A stretch of 41,318 bases of DNA from a bacterium. Its GTDB lineage: Bacteria; JAHJDO01. How positions within the stretch are numbered: the first letter of the stretch is position 1; the number at the start of each line of letters is the position of its first letter. Position numbers and translations under genes: made by a program. The notes beneath the pieces were generated by a model, which saw only the letters and a list, made by a program, of their open reading frames with translations, ran no database searches and was not told the DNA's origin. The stretch covers positions 1 to 41,318 of the forward strand of contig JAUWOV010000005.1 of the NCBI GenBank assembly GCA_030611945.1, given 5' to 3'. Shown here one piece after another: positions 7,818 to 16,900 of the stretch.

Positions 7818-9433
7818 AATGTCTTATATATCTCATAGTCTTGAGATGTAAACAAACTATGAAAAAACCCGCCTGAAAGAGCTCCTTTTTTAATCTCTTC
7901 AATACTATTGTTGAGTCCATATTGTATGTTTGAAGTTATAAAATATTCAGGCTTTTTCTTCTGTAATGCAGAATAGTCATTGCCAACTATAACCAGTTTA
8001 TATCTATTCTCATCTACAGGCGGAATCTGATATTGCCATGGAATCTCTGTCATACCAATGGCTGCCCCTTTCTCTATGTTTTGAGCAATCCATTCCCCTG
8101 CCTCAGTTCTTATGTTTTTTTCTACCAAAAGTTTTTCATAGCCCATTCCGTAACAGAATGTGAATAACAGAACAAAGATGATTATAGAATAACCGATATG
8201 TTTTTTTATGGATTTCAGCTTGTTTAATAGTTCAAACCATCCACTGCATCCAAGAATAATAAGTAAAGGAACAATAGGAAGAATATATCTTGTAAAATGT
8301 TTAGAAAAGAAAGAAATAAAAACAAAGAAAAAGAGTATCCATGATAAAAGAAGCAAAACCACTTTTTCTACAAAGATTTTATTTCTTTTAAAAAACAGCA
8401 TTTTAATTAGAATACCAATTAAAGCAAAAATAAAAAGAGGAGTGCCTAGGCCATATTTTAAACTGGAAATATAGAATCTCCAGCTAAAAGATAATCCTGT
8501 ATGCTCACTCAGGGCAATCAAAGGTTTGGGGAAAGTTATGAAGAAGTAAGGATTTGTTATGAAAAAGAAGAGCAAGAACACTGCAACGGTTAAGGCAAGT
8601 CCTTTAAACAGACGTTTTAAATCCTTACAACTAAGAATAATTCCGATTACAGGTATTATCAGGCTTGCGCCAAAGGTTAGCTTTGTTCCACAGGCAAGAC
8701 CGGAAAACAGACCTGCCAAGAAAACTTTTTTGAAGGAAAATTTTTCAATAAATTTGACCGTAACAAACAGACATACCATTATCCAGAATAGGCCGGGAAC
8801 ATCAACATACATGTAATGGGCATTTAATAACACTAAAGGCGTGAATAAAATTAAGAGACTGCTTATAAATGAACCAATATTATTTTTAAACACCTTTTTA
8901 AATATAAAGTAGCTTAAAACAATAATCCCAATACCATATAACGCTGTTACAAATCTTCCAACTATATAAAACTTAGCAATCTCTTCAGGGTGAAGAAAAT
9001 AGAAGGCAATATCAGAAGTAACAACAATTAAATTAAACTTGGAAAGTAAAAAAAGTAAAAAACCTATCACATATAAATACGCCCCGCCAACTGTAAACTG
9101 ATTAGGATTAAAATCCAATTCTTTTGGATTCATAGCAGATAGGCTTTTTATCAAATAATACTCATCTGGATGGTAACTTCTTATAGGATTGTACAGATTT
9201 CTGGGCGCTTTTTTTTCTGCTTCTTCAGAATGGTAGGCTAAATGCAATCTCATGCCTTTTCGTGTTGCTTTGTTAGGAAAGCGCTTAATAATTTGTATTC
9301 TCTTATTCAAGCTTGTCTGGTTATGGAAATACAAAATATTTAAAAATTTTGATGGTAATCCGAATTCTAGTCCTAAAAAGTATATAAAAGATATAAGCAA
9401 TAAAAATAGCAAAAACGATTTTTTAGTTTTCAT
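7697..9433 (-). CDS. GT39/PMT-type integral membrane glycosyltransferase
   Basis: A 578-residue polytopic protein on the minus strand, start ATG at 9433. It has an N-terminal membrane helix, a loop with SYHPDEYY and MNPKELDFNP motifs, then about ten membrane segments and a soluble C-terminal region. The HPDE motif just after the first helix is typical of PMT_2/GT39 enzymes, where the acidic residue is the likely catalytic base. It is a paralogue of the 3025-4773 product, with shared blocks along its whole length. It stands alone against the direction of the surrounding operon, which hints at inversion or independent insertion. A TAGAAT lies upstream near 9463, but I see no convincing -35 box. 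Confidence 0.82.
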   Translation of the reverse strand: MKTKKSFLLFLLLISFIYFLGLEFGLPSKFLNILYFHNQTSLNKRIQIIKRFPNKATRKGMRLHLAYHSEEAEKKAPRNLYNPIRSYHPDEYYLIKSLSAMNPKELDFNPNQFTVGGAYLYVIGFLLFLLSKFNLIVVTSDIAFYFLHPEEIAKFYIVGRFVTALYGIGIIVLSYFIFKKVFKNNIGSFISSLLILFTPLVLLNAHYMYVDVPGLFWIMVCLFVTVKFIEKFSFKKVFLAGLFSGLACGTKLTFGASLIIPVIGIILSCKDLKRLFKGLALTVAVFLLFFFITNPYFFITFPKPLIALSEHTGLSFSWRFYISSLKYGLGTPLFIFALIGILIKMLFFKRNKIFVEKVVLLLLSWILFFFVFISFFSKHFTRYILPIVPLLIILGCSGWFELLNKLKSIKKHIGYSIIIFVLLFTFCYGMGYEKLLVEKNIRTEAGEWIAQNIEKGAAIGMTEIPWQYQIPPVDENRYKLVIVGNDYSALQKKKPEYFITSNIQYGLNNSIEEIKKGALSGGFFHSLFTSQDYEIYKTFYKPLSFMGITFKQFGVSADLWYINPIIVVLKYKTLNTTK

Positions 9434-9481
9434 TAATTAAACGCTCAAGAATTTCAAACTATTTTTTATTCTAACATAAAT

Positions 9482-9510
9482 TTGTCTTGAAAATAAAATT
9501 ATTGTAAAAT
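9482..9510 (+). promoter_or_regulatory. Probable promoter of the LTA-synthase-like gene
   Basis: TTGTCT (9482-9487), a 17-bp spacer and TAAAAT (9505-9510) lie 24 nt before the ATG at 9535, in the A/T-rich gap between two divergent genes. Confidence 0.45.
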
Positions 9511-9534
9511 AGAAAAATATAGGATTTAACCAAG

Positions 9535-11501
9535 ATGACGAAAAATTCTAAATTCTTTCCAAGTTTAACGTTTAGTTTCTATCTTGGTTTGTGGTGCATA
9601 CTTCCGTCTTTTTTTAGATTTTTGACTGTAGTTAAAGAATATTCTTCTGAAAGATGTTTTTGGGTTGTAATTTGGTATCCAATGTTGTGGGGAGTATTCT
9701 TGGACTTGATAGTTGCTTTGCAGATTTTTGCCTTAGTATACCTTATCTATCATATATACGAGAGTAAGAGGGTGCAAATAATTTTACACTCTCTTCTGGG
9801 AGCAGTTTTAGGGGCATTTTATCTGGTTGATTATTATTACCTTAAATTATCAGGTTCCCATGTTGAATATAAACTGCTTCACTATATATTGGATAGTGCA
9901 GCTTTGCTCTCCTCTGCACAAGAAATAACAGGCGGGCATCTTCTTCTATACATGCTGATATCTATTGTTGTTTTACCATGTGGCTTTACTTTTTATTTTA
10001 AATCTTCCACATTTAGAATGCCGAATATAAAGCAAATTTCAATCATTTGTGTTATAGGAGTAGCAGGCGCAGTTTTACCATGTTTTTTGAGAGGCTTTTT
10101 TGATGCCAGGTTCATCATTAAAAAGAATGCTAATCCGATACTTTTAGATGAAGCTCTTTCAATATATGAGTTCTGGAATCTAAGGTCTTTATCCAAAAAG
10201 ACAATCAGTGCTTCTGAAAATCCTTTGATCCCTAAAGCTGAAGATGCACAATATCTGAGTTCTGAGTATCCATTTCTGAAGGATACACGTGGATTCTATG
10301 GCCAAGGAATTTTGACATAAATATAGATCCTCAAAAAAAGCCTAACCTGATCTTTCTATTCATGGAGTCGTTTAGAGCAAAAGATATTGGATGTCTGGGT
10401 GGCAAATATAATGTCTCACCCAATTTTGATAAGTTGGCGCGGGAAGGACTGCTTTTTACGCGGTTCTATTGCAATGGGATACAAACTTCGCGGTCTGTTA
10501 TTGCATCTTTATTTGGCACGTTACCCTATTTTAGTTTCAGTAAAGATTCTTTTCAGGCAAAGTTTTTTCATCTGCCTTTGGTAGGGATTGCAGACCTGCT
10601 TAAAAAAACAGGGTATTCAACGAGCTATCTCTGTTCAGGTCCATTAGGCTTTGAGAATCAGAAAGCATTTTTCTCTAATCATTCATATGATCATGTCTTT
10701 GGGGAGGATGATATTCGCGCAAAATATCCAAATGTATTGGGAACCAGCTTTGGTATTCCTGATGAATATCTTCTAAGGTCTTCTGTTGATTTTCTTAAGC
10801 AAAAGAACAAGGAGGGCAAAAAAATGTTTTCGGTTATCTATACCATAACAAATCACCATCCTTGGATTATCCCTGACGAACGGTTCAATATCTTTAAGGA
10901 TAAAGGTGAGTACGGAAAATTCCTTAACACATTTGCTTATTCTGACTGGTGTCTTGGTCTTTTTATCAAGTTGTTGAAAAAAGAAAATTTATATAACAAC
11001 TCAATAATTTTTATTCTCGCTGACACTGGGCAACCAATGGGTGAACATAATAATAATTTCCTATTAACAAATAGTCTTTATGAAGAAAGCATTCATATCC
11101 CTCTTTTGATTTTGGCTCCCGGACGTCTGAAAGAACCTAAACGACTGCCGTTTATAGCTAGTCAGGTAGATCTTCTTCCAACTATAATGGATATATTCAA
11201 TTTGACAGGTCATAATCATGCTATTGGAGATTCTTTGATGCGCGATGTTCCTGAACGGATGGCTTTTTTCAATAGCACCTTTGGAGGTGGTTATTGGGGA
11301 GCTAGAAAAGGTAATTATAAATATATATTCTCCATTTGTGGAAAACGGCATCTCCTTTTTGACTTGTCAAAAGATCCATTGGAGAGGGAAAATATTGCCT
11401 TAAAAGAAAAAGACATTGTGGAGGATTTTTTTGATCCTATTGTGGCAATCTATCAACTGTACAAACAATCATTCCAAAAAGGGTTAATGCCTTTGAAGTA
11501 A
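9535..11501 (+). pseudogene. LTA-synthase/phosphoglycerol transferase-like sulfatase, split by a frameshift
   Basis: Two frames make one protein. The 5' part (9535-10320, 261 residues) is the usual four- to five-helix membrane domain, ending at a TAA. The 3' part continues in another frame with an ESFRAKDIG motif (family: metal site at the Glu), CNGIQTSR with the probable catalytic Thr, NHHPWIIP and DTGQPMGEH metal-binding motifs. These define the alkaline-phosphatase/LtaS superfamily. Frame 3 is open from 10266 and reads directly into the catalytic domain, so the break lies between 10266 and 10318. Loss of one C at GGCCAAGG (about 10300-10303) would explain it. It may be a true pseudogene or an assembly error. 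An intact protein would transfer phosphoglycerol or a similar group to envelope glycans. Confidence 0.8.
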
Positions 11502-11508
11502 GTTTGAA

Positions 11509-11691
11509 CTAGTATTGTTGAAGCTCCTTTCTTATTTCTTCGGGAAAGTCGGTAGTTACAGCTGCAACATGGTTTTCAATCAGCGCGATGAGTTCTTTTG
11601 GAATGTTCACTGTATAGATGACGATTGGAATGCCTCTTTCACACATTTTTCTTACAAATTTATCAGTTACCAGTTTTTTCTCACATTGTAA
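11509..11691 (-). pseudogene. Glycerophosphodiester phosphodiesterase remnant (C-terminal end)
   Basis: On the minus strand an open frame of about 60 codons ends at TAG (11511-11509). It reads KFVRKMCERGIPIVIYTVN, then a PKELIALIENHVAAVTTDFPEE stretch. This is the end of the GDPD (UgpQ) barrel: an RGxxIxxYTVN strand, then a helix, then the (I/V)TTDFP closing motif. A stop lies just upstream in frame and no start or N-terminal catalytic residues are present, so it is a decayed fragment. It sits directly downstream of the phosphoglycerol-transferase-like gene, a meaningful pairing because GDPDs cleave glycerophosphodiesters. Confidence 0.7.
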
Positions 11692-11741
11692 TTAAACACC
11701 ATTTTAAGTATACTAAATATCCAACAATATTGGAATAAACA

Positions 11742-12482
11742 ATGTCTGAAATATTTTTATCGCTTATAATACCCGCTTACAACGAAGAAAAAAGAATATC
11801 TCATACAATTGATGAATTTATCAAATATCTGGGCGATCAAAATTATACATACGAAATAATACTAGTGGATGACGGAAGCACTGATGACACGTGGGGCTTA
11901 TTGACTGATTACAGCACCAGATACGATTTTATAAAAGCAATCAAAAACTTAAGCAATGTGGGAAAAGGATATTCAGTAAAAAGAGGGATAGAAGAGGCAA
12001 AAGGAGAGCATATCTTGTTTTCTGATGCTGATCTGTCCGTGCGGCAGGAGTGTGTATCTACGATAATTAAGGAACTAAGAAGCGGAGCTGATATAGCCAT
12101 AGGCTCCAGAGAGGTCAAAGGAGCAAGCATAGAAACACCACAGCCTTGGTTAAGAAGAAAATTAGGAGCATTATTCAATGCTGCTATCAGAAAATTTATA
12201 GTCAGTGATTTTTTAGATACTCAATGCGGATTTAAAGGGTTTAAAGCTAATGCAGCAAAAACGATCTACAGAGAACAGACTCTCTACGGATATTGCTTTG
12301 ATATAGAAATATTACTTCTTGCGCAGAAAAACGGGTATTCTATAAAGGAAATCCCTGTAGTATGGAATGACAGAACGGGCAGCAAATTGAGTATTCTTGA
12401 CAGCCCTGCTATTCTATTGGAAATTGTAAAAATAAAAATGAATCAAATCAAAGGCAGATATAACAAAAATAATGCCGGATAA
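11742..12482 (+). CDS. GT2 glycosyltransferase, polyprenyl-phosphate glucosyltransferase type
   Basis: A 246-residue enzyme resembling ALG5/GtrB-type polyprenyl-phosphate glucosyltransferases. It has the IIPAYNEEKRI opening, the LVDDGSTDDT nucleotide loop near residue 42, the SDADLSV metal-binding DxD near residue 93 and DTQCGFKGF near residue 153. FDIEILLLA follows. These blocks are the family hallmarks. The product would be a lipid-linked hexose made on the inner membrane face. It overlaps the next gene, a GT39 membrane transferase, by 11 nt, so donor maker and donor user are co-translated. Confidence 0.88.
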   Translation: MSEIFLSLIIPAYNEEKRISHTIDEFIKYLGDQNYTYEIILVDDGSTDDTWGLLTDYSTRYDFIKAIKNLSNVGKGYSVKRGIEEAKGEHILFSDADLSVRQECVSTIIKELRSGADIAIGSREVKGASIETPQPWLRRKLGALFNAAIRKFIVSDFLDTQCGFKGFKANAAKTIYREQTLYGYCFDIEILLLAQKNGYSIKEIPVVWNDRTGSKLSILDSPAILLEIVKIKMNQIKGRYNKNNAG

Positions 12483-13689
12483 AAAACATAGACATATTTT
12501 TATACTTTATATCTTCTTATTTTCCTTTATTGTCAGATTTATATATTTGTATTTCTTTAAACAGAATATAATACATATTGAACATTCTCTTTTTGGAGAT
12601 GCATCTCAGTACATTCTGATTGCAAAAAATATTGCCTCAGGTAATGGATTCAACATGCTGCCTAATTCAAACCTTTTAGCAAACAGAGCTCCTTTTTTTC
12701 CATTTATTCTTGCTGGAGTTTTTAAGTTTTTTGGACAGAGTTACTGGCCAGCAAGAATCTTTCAAGTTTGTATGAGCTCTCTAGTTCCTGTTATTACCTA
12801 TTCCATTGCAAAAGAGGTTGTTTCTAAAAGAGCCGCAATGATTTCAGCGTGCATTTCCATATTTTATCCTTTTTATGTTTTCTATAGCGCGTACGTTCTT
12901 ACAGAGACTTTGTTTGTTTTTCTCTCCTGTTTTTCCTTATTATATTTAATCAGATTTGTAAAAACAGGTTCCTATCAGGACGCATTGTTAGCAGGCATGT
13001 TTTTGGGGCTCTCAGCGCTTACAAGACCTATTGCTCTGGGATTCGGAGTATTTTTTGTAGTATGTTATTTTTTTATACCCAGACGCAGATTTAAAGGCAG
13101 TGCTGCAATTTTAGCAGCTATGTTTTTAGTAATATTGCCATGGACTATAAGAAACTATATCGTTTTTGAGAAATTTGTTCCTCTTACTACTGAAGTAGGA
13201 CGAGTCTTTTACAGCGGGAATAATCCGATGAACAAAACGGGTGGATGTATTAGGTATGTTGATTTTATAGAGCCGAAAGAGACAGTAACCATGGGAGAGG
13301 TTGAAGCATCGCAATACATGTTTAAAAAGGGATTAGAATTTATAAGACACAACCCCGGAACTTTTCTTAAAATGAGTGTAAAAAAAGCTGGGAGATTGTG
13401 GAGGGTTTTCCCTTATTGGACATCCGGCTTCACCAACATAAAATACAAATTAATAAGCATATTTTCTTATGGATTGATCCTTCCATTTTTTCTTATTGGG
13501 ATATTTTTGAGTATAAGAAACTGGAAACTTGTTTTACCTTTATACTGTCTCATAATATATACCAGCATTTTTTGCATGGTATTCTACGGCACTATGAGAT
13601 TCAGACTTCCCCTAATGCCTGCCGTTATTGTACTGGCGTCAATAGGAATAGATAGATTGTTATGGAAAAAATTAAAGTTCTTCACATAA
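12472..13689 (+). CDS. ArnT-like GT39 membrane glycosyltransferase
   Basis: A 405-residue polytopic protein with about ten hydrophobic segments. The first periplasmic loop holds FGDASQYILIAKNIASGNGF, with the acidic residue expected to be catalytic. NRAPFFPFILAG follows, the counterpart of RPPxFP in its paralogue at 4837-6051. It should use a polyprenyl-phosphate sugar, plausibly the product of the GT2 gene that overlaps its start by 11 nt. The ATG at 12472 is embedded in the end of that gene. Its own end overlaps the next GT4 gene by 28 nt. Acceptor unknown. Confidence 0.83.
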   Translation: MPDKKHRHIFILYIFLFSFIVRFIYLYFFKQNIIHIEHSLFGDASQYILIAKNIASGNGFNMLPNSNLLANRAPFFPFILAGVFKFFGQSYWPARIFQVCMSSLVPVITYSIAKEVVSKRAAMISACISIFYPFYVFYSAYVLTETLFVFLSCFSLLYLIRFVKTGSYQDALLAGMFLGLSALTRPIALGFGVFFVVCYFFIPRRRFKGSAAILAAMFLVILPWTIRNYIVFEKFVPLTTEVGRVFYSGNNPMNKTGGCIRYVDFIEPKETVTMGEVEASQYMFKKGLEFIRHNPGTFLKMSVKKAGRLWRVFPYWTSGFTNIKYKLISIFSYGLILPFFLIGIFLSIRNWKLVLPLYCLIIYTSIFCMVFYGTMRFRLPLMPAVIVLASIGIDRLLWKKLKFFT

Positions 13690-14843
13690 TTACCCGTCTG
13701 ATTCTGGGTGGGGCGCAGGAAAACACTTTGTACACAGTAGAAGGATTGATGAAGGATTCCGCCTATGATGTTACACTAGTTTCAGGTCCTACCACAGGTC
13801 CAGAAGGAAGTCTCGTGAGCAAGGCAAAGGGATTTGGAGTAAATTTAGTAATTATTAAGAGCTTGACAAGGAATATAAATCCTTTTAGTGATATCTCAGC
13901 TTTTTTATCTCTGTATAAACTAATAAAGAAAAATGATTTTGATATAGTGCATACGCATTCCTCAAAAGCAGGCATCATTGGAAGACTTGCAGCAAAGCTG
14001 GCGGGATGCAGTGTAATTATACATACAATACATGGTCTGCCGTTTCATCCGTATCAGAACAGGTTTCTAAACTTTTTTTATATTCGTCTTGAGAGATTAG
14101 CCGGGAAATTCACAGATAAGATAATTACAGTCTGTGATAGTATGGCTCAGAAAGCGCAGGTTGCAGGCATAAAACCTGTTCATGGATATGTAACGGTTTA
14201 TAGTGGTATGGATTTAGGTAAGTTTATAGAGGAGAGAACAAGTTCCCATCAAGCAAAAAGAAACATCGGAGTACCTGCTGACGCTAAGGTTGTAGGTAAA
14301 GTAGCAAGGCTTTTCCCTTTAAAGGGCTATGAATATTTTATCAGCGCAGCGAAATATATTTCGGAATCTGTACAGAATGTATATTTTTTGATTGTGGGAG
14401 ATGGAATTTTAAGAAAACAATTAGAAGAGATGGTTAGGCAAATGGGATTAAAAGATAGATTTATTTTTGCAGGGCTTGTTCCGCAGGAAGATGTGCCGAA
14501 GTTTATTGCTGCAATGGATATAGTTGTGCATACTTCATTACGAGAAGGATTAGCAAGAGTCATACCCCAGGCAATGGCAATGTCCAAGCCTGTAGTGAGC
14601 TTTGATATTGATGGAGCGAGGGAACTGGTACATAACAACGACACAGGTTATCTTGTTATGCCTAAAGATACTAAGGGACTATCAGATAGAGTAATAGATT
14701 TACTAAATAATACAGAAAAAGCAGAGAAAATGGGCTTAAACGGCAAAAATCTTGTGGACCCGGCATTTCGCATAGAAACAATGATTGATAAAATAAAAGA
14801 AATATATGATAATCTATTGACAAGCTCAAAGGGAAATTTCTAA
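13662..14843 (+). CDS. GT4 family glycosyltransferase
   Basis: A 393-residue GT-B enzyme. The N-terminal domain begins VLHIITRLILGGAQENT, with the glycine-rich acceptor loop, and includes VHTHSSKAGIIGR near residue 95. The C-terminal donor domain has VARLFPLKGYEYFI, then VGDGILRKQLE, and an SLREGLARVIPQAMAMSKPV block holding the E(x7)E-type catalytic signature. It acts in the cytoplasm on nucleotide-sugar donors and usually extends lipid-linked glycans. It overlaps the GT39 gene by 28 nt and is followed by a WecA-like initiator, so it belongs to the same pathway. Sugar specificity is not evident. Confidence 0.88.
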   Translation: MEKIKVLHIITRLILGGAQENTLYTVEGLMKDSAYDVTLVSGPTTGPEGSLVSKAKGFGVNLVIIKSLTRNINPFSDISAFLSLYKLIKKNDFDIVHTHSSKAGIIGRLAAKLAGCSVIIHTIHGLPFHPYQNRFLNFFYIRLERLAGKFTDKIITVCDSMAQKAQVAGIKPVHGYVTVYSGMDLGKFIEERTSSHQAKRNIGVPADAKVVGKVARLFPLKGYEYFISAAKYISESVQNVYFLIVGDGILRKQLEEMVRQMGLKDRFIFAGLVPQEDVPKFIAAMDIVVHTSLREGLARVIPQAMAMSKPVVSFDIDGARELVHNNDTGYLVMPKDTKGLSDRVIDLLNNTEKAEKMGLNGKNLVDPAFRIETMIDKIKEIYDNLLTSSKGNF

Positions 14844-14944
14844 TTTTGAATTTTAAATTATTAATCAAGTTTTAATGCTTTAATTTTTAATTATAAAAGG
14901 CGCAAAGAAAAAAAATAATTAGAAATTTTGAAATTAAAAATTAA
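14834..14944. repeat. A/T-rich nested inverted repeats between GT4 and wecA-like genes
   Basis: Two perfect inverted pairs are interleaved in this gap: AAATTTCTAATT (14834-14845) with AATTAGAAATTT (14917-14928), and TTAATTTTTAATT (14880-14892) with AATTAAAAATTAA (14932-14944). No ORF lies inside. It could be a small non-autonomous repeat element or a folded intergenic mRNA region. Confidence 0.5.
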
Positions 14945-14954
14945 GGATTAGTAT

Positions 14955-16058
14955 ATGTGGTGCATAGTTTATCTTCTCTGTTTTTTTATGTCTTTATTTT
15001 TAAGTCTTATTCTGGTTCCTGTTGCTCGAAAATTTGCAATAAAGCATAATATACTTGATCAGCCGGACGACAGGAAGATACATCTGGAACCTAAACCATT
15101 ACTTGGAGGAGTAGCAATATGTATAGCCTTCATAGTAACAATACTTATCAACTTGTTGATACTCTTCTGTTGTTCTGAGATTTTTTCTTTGAATCACTTA
15201 ATGCCTAATTTTTTACTTGATGAAGTCACTTTGATAAAGGCTGTATTACCCAAACTGGTTGTTATTTTGTTTAGTGGAATACTTATATTGGGGTTGGGAC
15301 TGGTTGACGATATTCATAAATTATCCGCAAAAACAAAACTAATGGCGCAGATAATGGTTGCGTTACTGCTTATTAGTTTTGGTATAAGAATAACGCTTTT
15401 TATAGAGAATAATCTTATTAGCAGTATTATCACGCTTGTATGGATAGTTGGGATTACAAATGCGTTTAACTTGCTGGATAATATGGATGGACTCTCAGCA
15501 GGTGTAGCGTTTATTGCGTCTATGATATTTTTCGCAATAGCAGCATTCCAAGGTCAGGTTTTTACCGCAACAATACTTTTGGCTTTTGCCGGAAGCATAT
15601 TTGGTTTTTTGCGTTACAATATGTATCCTGCCAGGATATTCATGGGCGATGCAGGGAGTATGTTTATAGGCTATATGCTGGCTGTATTAACAGTTGTAAG
15701 TTCCTATTATACAAAGAGCAGCCCTACATTGTTTCCTGTAATTATGCCTGTTTTAATACTTGGGGTACCAATTTTTGATACAATCTTTGTGTTAGCTGTA
15801 AGGATTAAAAATGGAAAACCTGTTTCGGAGGGCGATAAAAATCATTTTTCACACAGACTTGTTAATTTAGGAATGACACAAAAACAGGCAGTATTGTTTA
15901 TTTATCTGATTACTTTCTGTGTGGGGATTAATGCTTTACTGCTTTGTTTTGTTAATATATGGGGTTCCGGTGTAATATTGGTTCAGGCTGTGTGTATATT
16001 CGTAATTATTGTAATTTTAGAGAGGATAGCAAAGAGGAATAGTGATAAGAAAAGCTAA
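14955..16058 (+). CDS. wecA: Undecaprenyl-phosphate GlcNAc/hexosamine-1-phosphate transferase (WecA/TagO-like)
   Basis: This 367-residue membrane enzyme moves a sugar-1-phosphate from a UDP-sugar to undecaprenyl phosphate, starting lipid-linked glycan synthesis. It has about ten transmembrane helices. The MraY/WecA cytoplasmic-loop motifs are present: DDRKIHLEPKPLLGG near residue 37, LVDDIHKLSAK near 115, the catalytic NLLDNMDGLSAG near 172, and FMGDAGSMFIGY near 230. The HFSHRLVNLG motif ends the set. Within the glycan cluster it is the natural first step that the GT4 and GT2 genes extend. UDP-GlcNAc is the commonest donor, but other HexNAc-type donors are possible. Confidence 0.9.
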   Translation: MWCIVYLLCFFMSLFLSLILVPVARKFAIKHNILDQPDDRKIHLEPKPLLGGVAICIAFIVTILINLLILFCCSEIFSLNHLMPNFLLDEVTLIKAVLPKLVVILFSGILILGLGLVDDIHKLSAKTKLMAQIMVALLLISFGIRITLFIENNLISSIITLVWIVGITNAFNLLDNMDGLSAGVAFIASMIFFAIAAFQGQVFTATILLAFAGSIFGFLRYNMYPARIFMGDAGSMFIGYMLAVLTVVSSYYTKSSPTLFPVIMPVLILGVPIFDTIFVLAVRIKNGKPVSEGDKNHFSHRLVNLGMTQKQAVLFIYLITFCVGINALLLCFVNIWGSGVILVQAVCIFVIIVILERIAKRNSDKKS

Positions 16059-16506
16059 AGTTAAGGATGTAGAACAAATCCGTAGTTTGATTATGGAATT
16101 TGCGAGCAATGAGGAAATGCTTCCGCGTTCCTTGAGTGAATTATATGATAACTTAAGAGATTTCTTTGTATTTGAGGAATCAGAGAAAATTTTCGGATGC
16201 TGCGCTCTTCACGTTATGTGGGAAGATCTTGGCGAGATACGGTCTCTTGCTGTGAAAACAGAAAAGCAGGGTAAGGGAATAGGCGCTAAACTGGTAGAAG
16301 CATGTATTGAAGAAATGAGCCGGATAGGGCTGAGCAAGGTGTTTGCGCTTACTTACAAACCTGAGTTTTTTGAGAAAAAGAAGTTTTTTAGAATTGACAG
16401 GGCAGAACTTCCTCACAAAGTCTGGGCGGATTGTATCAAGTGTCCAAAGTTTCCTGATTGTGGAGAGGTTCCGGTTATGTATAAGGCAAAAACAAACCTT
16501 GGATAG
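16042..16506 (+). CDS. GNAT N-acetyltransferase, short ArgA-like
   Basis: A 154-residue GNAT-fold protein starting at GTG 16042, overlapping the WecA-like gene by 17 nt. The acetyl-CoA loop is EKQGKGIGAKLVE near residue 74. The C-terminal part has LPHKVWADCIKCPKFPDCGE, the cysteine-containing block typical of short stand-alone N-acetylglutamate synthase-like enzymes. Such enzymes acetylate glutamate as the first step of arginine synthesis. No other arginine genes lie nearby, so substrate assignment is by family resemblance only. Its stop overlaps the next start (TTGGATAG). Confidence 0.78.
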   Translation: MIRKAKVKDVEQIRSLIMEFASNEEMLPRSLSELYDNLRDFFVFEESEKIFGCCALHVMWEDLGEIRSLAVKTEKQGKGIGAKLVEACIEEMSRIGLSKVFALTYKPEFFEKKKFFRIDRAELPHKVWADCIKCPKFPDCGEVPVMYKAKTNLG

Positions 16507-16856
16507 GATTAAGTTTGAAAAACTTGTGGCAGAAGCTGTTGACGGACTACCGGAGGAGTTTCAGCGGAGAATGGAAAATGTGAATATATCAGTAGAAGAC
16601 AGACCGTCTGAGGAGATACTCAGGAAACAGGGGATAAAGAGTCCCAACACTCTTCTCGGATTATATCAGGGAATTCCTTTAAAGAAGAGGGGAGTCTATT
16701 ATTCAAACGTTCTTCCGGATATGATAACTATTTATCAAAAGCCTATTGAAATGTTATGCAGAAATGAAGATAGCAATAAAGGAAAGAGTTAAAGAGGTAG
16801 TCATGCACGAGCTTGGGCATCATTTTGGAATGACTGAGGAAGATCTGTCCCGCTGA
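16499..16856 (+). pseudogene. Zincin-like metallopeptidase (PF06262 type), frameshifted before the HExxHH motif
   Basis: Starting from TTG 16499, which overlaps the preceding stop, the protein reads like the zincin_1 family. It has a FEKLVAEAVDGLPEEF helix, then NTLLGLYQGIPLKKRG, then DMITIYQKPIEMLC. This frame stops at 16790-16792. The next frame, readable from 16764, continues ERVKEVVMHELGHHFGMTEED to TGA at 16856. This supplies the HELGHH zinc site that the family needs. One extra G in AAAGGAAAG (about 16778-16786) accounts for the break. Either the gene is inactivated or the sequence has an indel error. Family members are putative neutral zinc proteases of unknown role. Confidence 0.82.
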
Positions 16857-16869
16857 TAATTTTATATAT

Positions 16870-16887
16870 TATACCTCATAGGGTATA
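16870..16887. promoter_or_regulatory. HipB-type operator, distal copy
   Basis: An imperfect palindrome, TATACCTCATAGGGTATA, lies upstream of the hipB-like gene. It matches the second copy at 16901-16918 in both half-sites (ACCYYATAGGGTATA). The centres are 31 bp apart, about three helical turns. Confidence 0.6.
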
Positions 16888-16900
16888 TTATTTTTCAATT

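Noticed and set aside
10290-10330. Programmed -1 frameshifting in the LTA-synthase-like gene
   Set aside because: No X XXY YYZ heptamer and no clear downstream pseudoknot. A one-base deletion is simpler.
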